This document shows, one piece after another, positions 7,535 through 13,442 of a DNA stretch of 17,393 nt (position 1 is its first letter; each line of letters starts with the position of its first letter). This DNA is from an uncultured Muribaculaceae bacterium. Its GTDB lineage: Bacteria; Bacteroidota; Bacteroidia; Bacteroidales; Muribaculaceae. The DNA is taken from positions 1 to 17,393 of the forward strand of contig CABUTS010000060.1 in assembly GCA_902494515.1 (NCBI GenBank). The letters are read 5' to 3'. The notes below the pieces were generated by a model, which did not search any database, was not told the origin of the DNA, and worked only from the letters and a program-made list of their open reading frames with translations. The position numbers were made by a program, and so were the translations under genes.

Positions 7535-7595
7535 GAACAAACTTTTCACGGCGCGTGCCTGAACGATGTAGGGGGTGCCGTGGAGAAGTTTGTTC
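7535..7595 (-). promoter_or_regulatory. Long inverted repeat in the rng leader
   Basis: GAACAAACTTTTCACGGC at 7535-7552 is mirrored by GCCGTGGAGAAGTTTGTTC at 7577-7595: an 18-bp stem with one mismatch and one bulge around a 24-nt loop. It lies 110 nt upstream of the rng start and would be in the rng transcript. No U-tract follows, so it is not a standard terminator. In E. coli, RNase E controls its own mRNA through leader hairpins; a similar role here is inference. Confidence 0.55.
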
Positions 7596-7641
7596 GTAAC
7601 TTTTATCGCGTAATCATAACGAAGAATTTGGAAGCTGCAGA

Positions 7642-7681
7642 CCCTCCCGCGGGGGGACGAGCCGCGCACCCGTCGGGAGGG
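7642..7681 (-). terminator. GC-rich hairpin between the small basic protein gene and rng
   Basis: CCCTCCCG (7642-7649) pairs with CGGGAGGG (7674-7681), with further inner pairing (GACG/CGTC). It starts 8 nt after the stop of the 29-aa gene. No U-run follows, so it could be an attenuator, an mRNA 3'-end stabiliser or a processing site that separates the small gene from rng. Confidence 0.45.
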
Positions 7682-7688
7682 GTGCTGC

Positions 7689-7778
7689 TTATTTCTTCTT
7701 ATGACGATTCTTTCTCAGGCGTTTTTTACGCTTATGTGTGGCCATCTTGTGGCCTTTTCTTTTCTTTCCGCTGGGCAT
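7689..7778 (-). CDS. 29-residue highly basic conserved protein (possible ribosome-associated peptide)
   Basis: A 30-codon frame with ATG at 7778 and TAA at 7689. The product begins MPSGKKRKGHKMATHKRK and ends LRKNRHKKK. About 17 of 29 residues are Lys, Arg or His, with no acidic residue. The frame is clean, and its position between hup and rng on the same strand fits what I recall of an almost invariant short ORF in Bacteroidetes genomes, usually left hypothetical. The composition resembles small ribosomal proteins such as Thx or bL36, so RNA or ribosome binding is a reasonable inference; a link to Bacteroidetes-specific ribosomal proteins is possible but I cannot confirm it. The upstream sequence is A/T-rich with no Shine-Dalgarno site. 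It is flanked by hairpins on both sides. Confidence 0.8.
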   Translation of the reverse strand: MPSGKKRKGHKMATHKRKKRLRKNRHKKK

Positions 7779-7823
7779 AGTAAAGAAAAATTATGGGGTT
7801 AAACAATAGATTTGCTGAGGTAT

Positions 7824-7856
7824 GACTGGCAACTCCAAGCCGGAGTGCCGGGAGTC
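7824..7856 (-). terminator. Hairpin between hup and the small basic protein gene
   Basis: A 12-bp interrupted stem: GACT/AGTC at the base, GGCA/TGCC, then CTCC/GGAG around an AAGCC loop. It lies 29 nt after the hup stop on the minus strand. A second small hairpin (CAGCCG-TCC-CGGCTG, about 7858-7872) sits next to it. No clear U-tract, so the termination role is tentative. Confidence 0.4.
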
Positions 7857-7884
7857 AGCCGGGACGGCTGCGGCAGCGTCAGAG

Positions 7885-8160
7885 TCAGGCTTTGAGATCC
7901 TGCATGAACACCTTCGCGGGCTTGAAAGCGGGGATTTTGTGTTCAGGGATGATGATGGTGGTGTTCTTGGAGATGTTGCGGGCAGTCTTCTGGGAGCGGG
8001 TCTTGATGATAAAGCTACCGAATCCGCGGAGGTAAACGGGCTCGCCGTGAGCGAGGGAATCCTTTACCACTTCCATGAACTTTTCGATGGTTTCGAGAAC
8101 GGCGGCACGGTCAATGCCGGTTGTTTTGGAAATCTCGTTTACGATTTCTGCTTTGGTCAT
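7885..8160 (-). CDS. hup: HU/IHF-family nucleoid DNA-binding protein
   Basis: A histone-like dimeric protein that bends DNA. At 91 residues it is the usual length. The N-terminal helical half (MTKAEIVNEISKTTGIDRAAV...FMEVVKDSLAHGEPV) is followed by the signature LRGFGSFIIK (about residues 44-53), then the beta-arm (ARNISKNTTIIIPEHKIPAFKPAK, about 60-83) with the proline that intercalates DNA, and the final helix VFMQDLKA. ATG 8160 gives the family N-terminus. On the same strand upstream of the 29-aa gene and rng. In many Bacteroidetes a mutY gene adjoins this block; here a queuosine-precursor transporter is the upstream neighbour, across a 297-bp gap. Confidence 0.95.
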   Translation of the reverse strand: MTKAEIVNEISKTTGIDRAAVLETIEKFMEVVKDSLAHGEPVYLRGFGSFIIKTRSQKTARNISKNTTIIIPEHKIPAFKPAKVFMQDLKA

Positions 8161-8184
8161 AGCGGGTTTATGTCGAAAAAATTT

Positions 8185-8210
8185 TAAATATAGATGCTAA
8201 AGATGCGCAA
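8185..8210 (-). promoter_or_regulatory. Tentative hup promoter
   Basis: On the minus strand TATATTTA (8185-8192) differs from TAnnTTTG only at the last base, with TTG at 8208-8210, 15 nt upstream (shorter than usual). A competing candidate is GATATTTG at 8270-8277 with TTG at 8300-8302. The A/T-rich gap 8161-8340 surely holds the hup promoter, but I cannot choose firmly. Nothing else is seen in the gap apart from a GC hairpin near the transporter end. Confidence 0.25.
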
Positions 8211-8414
8211 CCAGCTAAAGCACAGAGCATTAGGCCGAGGCTTCGGGGCTACGGTTCAAAAGGCAAGTGCAAATATCGGCATTTTTTCTGAAACGGGAGC
8301 AATTTCGGGCAAAAAAAATTAAATAAATGTCTAATTTTCAACATTTGCCCCGATTTTTGTCGCCATTTCGGCACTTTCCCGGCAAACCCCGACTTCCGCT
8401 CTGAAGCCGGGCAG

Positions 8415-8440
8415 CGGCGCAGGTCGGAAGTCAGGCGCCG
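8415..8440 (-). terminator. Possible terminator hairpin after the queuosine-precursor transporter
   Basis: CGGCGC (8415-8420) pairs with GCGCCG (8435-8440) around a 14-nt loop, 18 nt after the transporter stop. There is no U-tract on the minus strand, so support is weak. Confidence 0.25.
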
Positions 8441-8457
8441 ACGCCGGCCGGGGAGAT

Positions 8458-9177
8458 TCATAAATCCTGAAGGCGCCACCAGCGGTAATCGGTGTCGGCG
8501 GCGTCAACCGTGTCGAGTCCTTCGACACGCTTCAGTTTGCCGACCACGGTCAGCGTCACGGGCAAAACGATTATCTCATAAAGCGTTTTAAGCAGCGCCT
8601 GGGTGATAATCATATAGACAATGAGGTCCCAGCCGAGGACACCGCCGAAGGCGATGGGGAAAAAGACCGTGGAGTCGGTTCCCTCGCCGAAGAGCGTGGA
8701 GGCGATGGCTCGCAGCGAGAAGCGGCTCCGGGAGTCGCGCCCCGAGGCGGCGGCCGACCGTTTCATGCGGCTCATCACGTAGGCGTTGACCATCGAGCCG
8801 CAGATGAAGGCGGCGAAGCTGGCACACATGATGCGGGGCACGGCGCCGTAGGTGGCGATCATAGCCTCCTGACCGGTCCATTCGGCCGAGCCGGGGAGCC
8901 AGATGGCGAGGTTCAGCACCAGTGCCGTCAGCAGGTTCATGGCGAAGCCCATCCAGATCACGAGCCGCGCACGGGCGAAGCCGTAAACCTCGACGATGCA
9001 ATCGTTTATAATATAGGAAATCGGGAACACGGCCATCCCGGCGGTGATAGTCAGAGGGCCGAGCGTTACGGTCTTGATTTCAATGAGGTTGGAAACTATC
9101 AGGCATACCACAAAACAGATGGCGAGCCCAAGGAAGGGGAGGGTGAAGAGGGGTTTGGCAATTGGTTTTCTTTCCAT
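8458..9177 (-). CDS. yhhQ: Queuosine precursor transporter (YhhQ/VUT family)
   Basis: An inner-membrane carrier for queuosine precursors (preQ0/preQ1), used for tRNA queuosine. The 239-residue length fits the family. I see six hydrophobic segments at about 13-32, 36-58, 71-93, 113-135, 170-190 and 196-213. Family features include ITAGMAVFPISYIINDCIVEVYG (about 44-66, the ND...EVYG motif), the positively charged loop at 137-156, and FGEGTDSTVFFPIAF (about 163-177). ATG 9177 gives a normal start just before the first membrane segment. The sequence directly upstream forms a preQ1-I riboswitch-like pseudoknot, which independently supports the function. No que synthesis genes are visible, so the organism may salvage precursor or carry those genes elsewhere. 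A small lipoprotein gene lies upstream on the same strand across a repeat-filled gap. Confidence 0.9.
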   Translation of the reverse strand: MERKPIAKPLFTLPFLGLAICFVVCLIVSNLIEIKTVTLGPLTITAGMAVFPISYIINDCIVEVYGFARARLVIWMGFAMNLLTALVLNLAIWLPGSAEWTGQEAMIATYGAVPRIMCASFAAFICGSMVNAYVMSRMKRSAAASGRDSRSRFSLRAIASTLFGEGTDSTVFFPIAFGGVLGWDLIVYMIITQALLKTLYEIIVLPVTLTVVGKLKRVEGLDTVDAADTDYRWWRLQDL

Positions 9178-9180
9178 TTT

Positions 9181-9209
9181 CTTGTTTTTAAAGAGGTAGC
9201 AAGCACTCT
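9181..9209 (-). promoter_or_regulatory. Candidate preQ1-I riboswitch aptamer
   Basis: Read on the minus strand: P1 AGAG (9209-9206) pairs with CUCU (9195-9192). The first loop base is U9205 and the base just before the 3' P1 strand is C9196. Loop CUUG (9203-9200) pairs with the tail CAAG (9184-9181) across an A-rich L3 (UUAAAAA). This matches the known preQ1-I fold: U and C that contact the ligand, eight nucleotides between them as in the Thermoanaerobacter aptamer, the A before the tail C, and the same CAAG tail. The aptamer ends 4 nt before the transporter ATG, so control of translation start is likely. P1 is short (4 bp). The fold is by eye; ligand binding is inferred. Confidence 0.7.
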
Positions 9210-9221
9210 GTGAATTCCTCC

Positions 9222-9243
9222 TATCGCGCGAGCACGCGCGATA
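9222..9243 (-). repeat. Perfect 9-bp hairpin upstream of the preQ1 aptamer
   Basis: TATCGCGCG (9222-9230) and CGCGCGATA (9235-9243) are perfect complements around a 4-nt loop. It lies 12 nt upstream of the aptamer in the same leader. A second hairpin (CCTTAC/GTAAGG, about 9258-9274) lies further upstream. They may be leader stabilisers or the end of the lipoprotein transcript; neither has a U-tract. Confidence 0.5.
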
Positions 9244-9292
9244 ACAGGACGAAAGTTACCTTACGAGCGGTAAGGCGCAGGATATCTGCAAT

Positions 9293-9410
9293 ATAGGGGG
9301 GTAACTTATAATAAACGGGGTTAAATAATAGGGGTTAATACAAGGGGTTAATAGATTCTGAATACAGGGGGTTAATAGATTCTGAATATAGGGGGGGTTA
9401 ATAGATTCTG
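9293..9410. repeat. Tandem repeat spanning the 3' end of the lipoprotein gene
   Basis: TTAATAGATTCTG occurs at 9348-9360, 9372-9384 and 9398-9410, separated by G-rich runs (unit 24-26 bp). The rightmost copy contains the stop codon and last codons (RIY-stop) of the lipoprotein gene. Shorter TTAATA/GGGG units continue to about 9293. The end of the gene has apparently been duplicated twice downstream. Uneven G-runs suggest replication slippage. Confidence 0.75.
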
Positions 9411-9772
9411 TAATAGAAAAGGGTGTAGGGGCCGGTGCTGTAATCGCCGGGGTAGGTGATTTCCATGGATTCGGGATCGGGCATGTAGATGGTGCAGTTC
9501 TCCTGATATGGCGCGCCGTCGAGCGGGAGCCAGTTGATCCACAGATAATCGCCTGAGCAGAAGTACTCAAAGGGTTCATAGTCGCCGTTGAGGTCGTTCA
9601 TCCACGCACCTGAGCCATCGTGGCGGAAAACCATCGTCTCGGAGGGGTACTGCTGACACTGCCATGTGCCGCTGAGATACCAGTTTTCGTCGACTTCGTC
9701 GCAGGAGGTGAAGCCGAGGGCCACGGTCAGGACGCTCACGAGGAGCATTATGTGGAGAATTCGCTGTTTCAT
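9398..9772 (-). CDS. Small putative lipoprotein of unknown function
   Basis: A 124-residue protein with a lipoprotein signal peptide: charged start MKQR, hydrophobic stretch to residue 20, then GFTSC with the lipidated Cys at 24. Acidic residues follow at once (CDEVDEN), which in Bacteroidetes can mark export to the cell surface. The mature part is rich in Trp, Tyr and Gly, with SGTWQCQQYPSETMVFRHDGSGAW resembling one repeat of a lipocalin-like or META-like small beta-barrel, but I cannot assign a family. The C-terminus (YTLFYYRIY) lies within a tandem repeat. Divergent from porT, with 136 bp between the starts. A role in the T9SS is not indicated by sequence. Confidence 0.75.
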   Translation of the reverse strand: MKQRILHIMLLVSVLTVALGFTSCDEVDENWYLSGTWQCQQYPSETMVFRHDGSGAWMNDLNGDYEPFEYFCSGDYLWINWLPLDGAPYQENCTIYMPDPESMEITYPGDYSTGPYTLFYYRIY

Positions 9773-9787
9773 CGGTCAAATATTTTA

Positions 9788-9795
9788 CAAAGTTA
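9788..9795 (-). promoter_or_regulatory. Candidate -7 box for the lipoprotein gene
   Basis: TAACTTTG on the minus strand is a perfect TAnnTTTG. It would start transcription near 9781, leaving a leader of about 9 nt. A -33 TTTG at the ideal distance is not present; TTTTTG occurs only about 12 nt upstream. For porT, on the other strand of this 136-bp divergent gap, I find no convincing promoter. Confidence 0.35.
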
Positions 9796-9908
9796 ATAGT
9801 TTAACACCAAAAAGAGAGCTTTCAGCCAGATGCTTAACAATTCTTAACTCTTTTATGCAAATTTCCCAGGCGATGCAATAAAGGAAAAATTGTTCCGTTA
9901 TATAATCA

Positions 9909-10664
9909 ATGAGTAAAAAAACATCTCTCATACAGAAAATGCTCCGGAATGTAGCCGGGTTTGCTCTGCTGGCGCTCACGGCGCTGGCGGCGGTGCAGCC
10001 TGCCGCGGCGCAGCGCCTCAACGACAAGGTGCTCAACCGTCCGTATGCCGACCTGCGCCGCTTCCATCTGGGCTTCTCGGTCGGGCTTAACACTCTGGGT
10101 ATGAGCTTCCACCACAACGGGTTTGTCTCGGAGGATGGCCAGACATGGTTCATGTCGCAGCCCTCCTATTCCCCCGGTTTCTCGGTCACCGCGCTTGCCG
10201 AGATGCGGCTCAACAGCTACTTCTCGCTGCGCGTAAGCCCCGGCCTGTGGTTCGGCAACCGCGAAATCAAGTTCCTCGACACCACCAACGGCACCGAGGA
10301 GCGTCAGGACCTGAAATCCGCCTACCTCGTGCTCCCCGTGGAACTAAAATTCGCCTCGCAGCGCCTGCGCAACATCCGTCCGTATGTCATCGGCGGCGTC
10401 ATTCCCGCTTTCGACGTGGCCAAGAAGCGCAGCGAAATCATCAAGACCAAAGGGCAGGAGTTCATGGTGTCGGTGGGCTTCGGCTGCGACATCTACCTCC
10501 CCTATTTCAAGCTCAACCCGGAGCTGAAATTCTGCTTCGGACTGACCGACTGCATCCAGCACGACCGCCCCGACCTGACCGACAACCCACTGGGCACGAA
10601 CATCAATGCCTCGCTCAAGCGGGCCACCACCCAGATGGTGGTGCTCTCATTTTACTTTGAATGA
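9909..10664 (+). CDS. porT: T9SS outer-membrane protein PorT (SprT family)
   Basis: A beta-barrel outer-membrane protein needed for type IX secretion. The 251-residue length matches the family. A signal peptide covers about residues 1-34 (cleavage likely at AAA-Q35). Amphipathic strands alternate through the mature part. Family landmarks include RRFHLGFSVGLNTLGMSF (about 50-67), LNSYFSLRVSPGLWFG, LRNIRPYVIGGVIPAFD, the stretch VSVGFGCDIYLPYFKLNPELKF, and a C-terminal aromatic residue (SFYFE) typical of barrel proteins. ATG 9909 precedes a normal signal peptide. The stop overlaps the porP start by 4 nt (ATGA), so translation is coupled. In Porphyromonas gingivalis porT lies away from the porPKLMN cluster; here it leads the cluster. 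Confidence 0.88.
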   Translation: MSKKTSLIQKMLRNVAGFALLALTALAAVQPAAAQRLNDKVLNRPYADLRRFHLGFSVGLNTLGMSFHHNGFVSEDGQTWFMSQPSYSPGFSVTALAEMRLNSYFSLRVSPGLWFGNREIKFLDTTNGTEERQDLKSAYLVLPVELKFASQRLRNIRPYVIGGVIPAFDVAKKRSEIIKTKGQEFMVSVGFGCDIYLPYFKLNPELKFCFGLTDCIQHDRPDLTDNPLGTNINASLKRATTQMVVLSFYFE

Positions 10665-11701
10665 AAAACCTACCGAGCCACATATCACATCTCCCCGACA
10701 GCCTTAAATCCCTGACCGTCAACCGGATTTTCGCCGCCATGCTGCTGACTGCGCTCCTGCTGGCCGCGGCGCCCCGCGCTGCCGCGCAGTCCGACGCGCA
10801 ATTCTCGCAGTACTTCGAGGTGCCGTCGTATTACAACGCCGGAGCCATCGGCACCACCGACCTGCTGCGCATCCGCGGCGGAGCGCGACTGCAGTGGGTG
10901 GGGATTCACGGCGCCCCGCAGACCTTCGCCGGCACCGCCGACATGCCCTTCAAGTTCCTCAAGAAGCGTTTCGGCGTAGGTCTGGTTATCCAGCAGGAAT
11001 CAATCGGTCTGTACAAGAACCTCAACATCGGTGCCCAGATCGCCTATCAGATGAAGCTCTTCAAGGGCACCCTCTCGATCGGCGCGCAGGTGGGCTTCGT
11101 CAACGAGTCGTTCACCGGCTCGGAGGTATTTATCCCCGACAACGACGACTACCATCAGTCAACCGACGAGGCCATCCCGCAGCAGGATATCGCCGGCAAC
11201 GCTCTGGACCTTTCGGCCGGTCTGTTCTACACCCACAAGCTCTTCTGGGTGGGTGTTTCGGGGACGCATCTCAACTCCCCGTCGGTGCGCATGGACTCCG
11301 AATCCAGCGAAAGTTCGTCCGAAAAAAACTACGAGTTCAACATCGGCCGCACATTATATTTCATGGCCGGAAGCAATATTCCGATAAAAAATACGTTATT
11401 AGAAGTGTTACCCTCGGCTTTGGTGAAGACCGATTTCACCTTCACCACCTGGGAAGCCACCATCCGCGGGCGCTACAACAAATTCCTCACCGCAGGCATC
11501 GGTTACCGCTGGAAAGACGCCGTCTACGCCATCGTGGCGGCGGATTACAAGGGTTTTCACATCGGACTCAGCTACGACTACCCCACCTCGGCCATCGCCC
11601 GGGCCTCCTCGGGCAGCTTCGAGGTTTTCGCGGGCTACTCCCTGAAACTCGATTTCTCGGAGAAGAACCGCAACCGCCACCGCAGCATCCGCATAATGTA
11701 A
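10661..11701 (+). CDS. porP: T9SS outer-membrane protein PorP/SprF family
   Basis: An outer-membrane barrel of the PorP/SprF family that works with PorK, L, M and N, or anchors secreted substrates at the surface. 346 residues. The signal peptide has a long N-region and a hydrophobic core (FAAMLLTALLLAAAPRAAAQ, about 24-43). The mature N-terminus (DAQFSQYFEVPSYYNAGAIG) is the family signature: the DPQFSQYM...P.Y.NPA-like start. Later strands (FGVGLVIQQESIGLYKNLNIGAQIAYQMKLFKGTLSIGAQVGFV) are also characteristic. The start overlaps porT. An internal ATG at 10739 would give a shorter signal peptide and cannot be excluded. The next gene, porK, follows after 149 nt with a perfect hairpin in the gap. 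Confidence 0.9.
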   Translation: MKNLPSHISHLPDSLKSLTVNRIFAAMLLTALLLAAAPRAAAQSDAQFSQYFEVPSYYNAGAIGTTDLLRIRGGARLQWVGIHGAPQTFAGTADMPFKFLKKRFGVGLVIQQESIGLYKNLNIGAQIAYQMKLFKGTLSIGAQVGFVNESFTGSEVFIPDNDDYHQSTDEAIPQQDIAGNALDLSAGLFYTHKLFWVGVSGTHLNSPSVRMDSESSESSSEKNYEFNIGRTLYFMAGSNIPIKNTLLEVLPSALVKTDFTFTTWEATIRGRYNKFLTAGIGYRWKDAVYAIVAADYKGFHIGLSYDYPTSAIARASSGSFEVFAGYSLKLDFSEKNRNRHRSIRIM

Positions 11702-11766
11702 CCCCCCGGCTCTCTCCTCTCCGCCAGATCCGGCCCCACCTCCCCGGCAGTCTGCGGGTTACCGCG

Positions 11767-11787
11767 GTGAAAGCCGGCGGCTTTCAC
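11767..11787 (+). repeat. Perfect 9-bp hairpin in the porP-porK spacer
   Basis: GTGAAAGCC (11767-11775) and GGCTTTCAC (11779-11787) pair perfectly around a GGC loop. No U-tract follows. It lies 66 nt after the porP stop and 64 nt before the porK start, and could set relative mRNA levels by protecting an upstream 3' end or partly terminating transcription. The adjacent spacer is C/T-rich. Confidence 0.55.
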
Positions 11788-11850
11788 TCCCCGGGCGACT
11801 CTCGCCCCTTTTCTCTCCCATATCAACCGCTAAAGAATCTAAGCTGAAAT

Positions 11851-13296
11851 ATGAAGAATCGTTCATTATATCTCCTCCCGGCAGCCACCCTGCTGCTCTG
11901 CGCCGCAAGCTGCGCTTCCGGCCGCAAAGGCGGCTCCGCAGGCGGCGAAGTCACCGGCATCGGCGGCTCCACTTGGGCCGAGCCTACCCCCTACGGGATG
12001 GTGCTGGTCAGCCGCGGCTCTATGGAAATGGGGCCTCAGAAAGCCGACAGCGTCTGGAATCTCGACGCCGACACCAAAGGGATGTCGGTCGACGCCTTCT
12101 GGATGGACGAAACCGAGGTCACCAATTCAAAATACAAACAGTTCGTGCTCTGGGTGCGCGACTCCATCATCCGCGAACGTCTGGCCGACCCCGCCTACGG
12201 CGGCAACGACCAGTTCCGCATCGAGGAGGACCGCGAGGGCAATCCCATCACACCGCGCCTGAACTGGTCTAAGCCTATCCCCTGGCGCAACGCCGACGAG
12301 GACGCCCAGCGCGCCATCGAAAGCGTTTACCGCACCAACCCCATCACCGGGGCCCGCGAACTCGACCCCTCGCAGCTCAACTACCGCTACGAGGTGTTCA
12401 ACCAGACCGAGGCTTCCAAGCGCCGCAACCGTCTGGACCCCCGCCGACGTGTCTACAACACCGACCTCCCCACCCCGACCGATATCCCCGTCATCTCCAA
12501 GGACACCGCCTTCATCAACGACGAGGGTGAAATTGTGCGCCAGACCATCTCGCGCGGTCTGACCGGCGACTACGATTTCCTCAACACATATATAGTAAAC
12601 GTTTACCCCGACACCACCTGCTGGGTCAACGACTTCGAGAACGCCTACAACGAGCCCTACGTCCGTATGTATTTCAGCAACGGCGGTTACAGCGAGTATC
12701 CCGTGGTGGGTGTCAGCTGGGAGCAGGCCAACGCTTTCTGCAACTGGCGCACCGACTATCTGAAGAAGTCGCTCGGCCGCGAGGGTGTATATGTCGAGCC
12801 CTACCGCCTCCCCACCGAGGCCGAATGGGAATTCGCAGCCCGCGCCGGCGTGAACGAAAATATGTATCCCTGGGAGGGTGACCTGACCATGAGCGACGAC
12901 AAGGGGTGTTTCTACGCCAACTTCAAGCCCAACGACGGTAACTACGTCAAGGACGGTCACCTGATTACCTCGCGCGTCGGCACTTATTCGCCTAACGATT
13001 TCGGTCTATACGACATGGCCGGTAATGTCAGCGAATGGACCTCCACAGCTTTCGTGGAGACTGTTCAGGACCTCACCAACGATCTCAACCCCGAATACCG
13101 CTACGACGCCGCCCAGGAGGATCCTTACCGCATGAAGCGCAAGATTGTGCGCGGCGGTTCATGGAAGGATGTCGCCCACAATATCCGCTCAGATATCCGC
13201 ATGTGGGAATTCCAGAACGAGCAGCGCTCCTACATCGGCTTCCGCTGCGTCCGCTCCCAGATCGGCTTCGCCAAAGGCCAGGGCGGTAAGCGCTAA
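11851..13296 (+). CDS. porK: T9SS lipoprotein PorK/GldK
   Basis: An outer-membrane lipoprotein that forms, with PorN, the large periplasmic ring of the T9SS. 481 residues, near family length. The lipoprotein signal ends LCAASC with Cys21. The rest is a formylglycine-generating-enzyme-like (SUMF1) fold: GMVLVSRGSMEMG (about 49-61), DETEVTNSKYKQFV, VGVSWEQANAFCNWRTDYL, YRLPTEAEWEFAARAG, YPWEG, SPNDFGLYDMAGNVSEWTS and VRGGSWKD...SYIGFRCVRS at the end. GldK proteins keep this fold without enzyme activity. Between the first and second halves is a family-typical insert (about 130-275). ATG 11851 directly precedes the signal peptide. porL follows after 146 nt. Confidence 0.95.
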   Translation: MKNRSLYLLPAATLLLCAASCASGRKGGSAGGEVTGIGGSTWAEPTPYGMVLVSRGSMEMGPQKADSVWNLDADTKGMSVDAFWMDETEVTNSKYKQFVLWVRDSIIRERLADPAYGGNDQFRIEEDREGNPITPRLNWSKPIPWRNADEDAQRAIESVYRTNPITGARELDPSQLNYRYEVFNQTEASKRRNRLDPRRRVYNTDLPTPTDIPVISKDTAFINDEGEIVRQTISRGLTGDYDFLNTYIVNVYPDTTCWVNDFENAYNEPYVRMYFSNGGYSEYPVVGVSWEQANAFCNWRTDYLKKSLGREGVYVEPYRLPTEAEWEFAARAGVNENMYPWEGDLTMSDDKGCFYANFKPNDGNYVKDGHLITSRVGTYSPNDFGLYDMAGNVSEWTSTAFVETVQDLTNDLNPEYRYDAAQEDPYRMKRKIVRGGSWKDVAHNIRSDIRMWEFQNEQRSYIGFRCVRSQIGFAKGQGGKR

Positions 13297-13442
13297 AGCG
13301 CTGCGCCGGCAAACCGGCTCAACAGTGACAAAAAAGCCGGTAAAATCCCCCCTCAGGGCGTCCCTCTCCCCCCACATCTGAGCTTCCCGCTCCCCCTCCG
13401 CACTCTCCTCCACTCTCCTACCACTTCTGAAAATTTGCTTCA

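Noticed and set aside
7367..7669. 100-codon minus-strand frame overlapping the rng start
   Set aside because: Runs through the rng leader hairpin in a different frame from rng and has no recognisable features.
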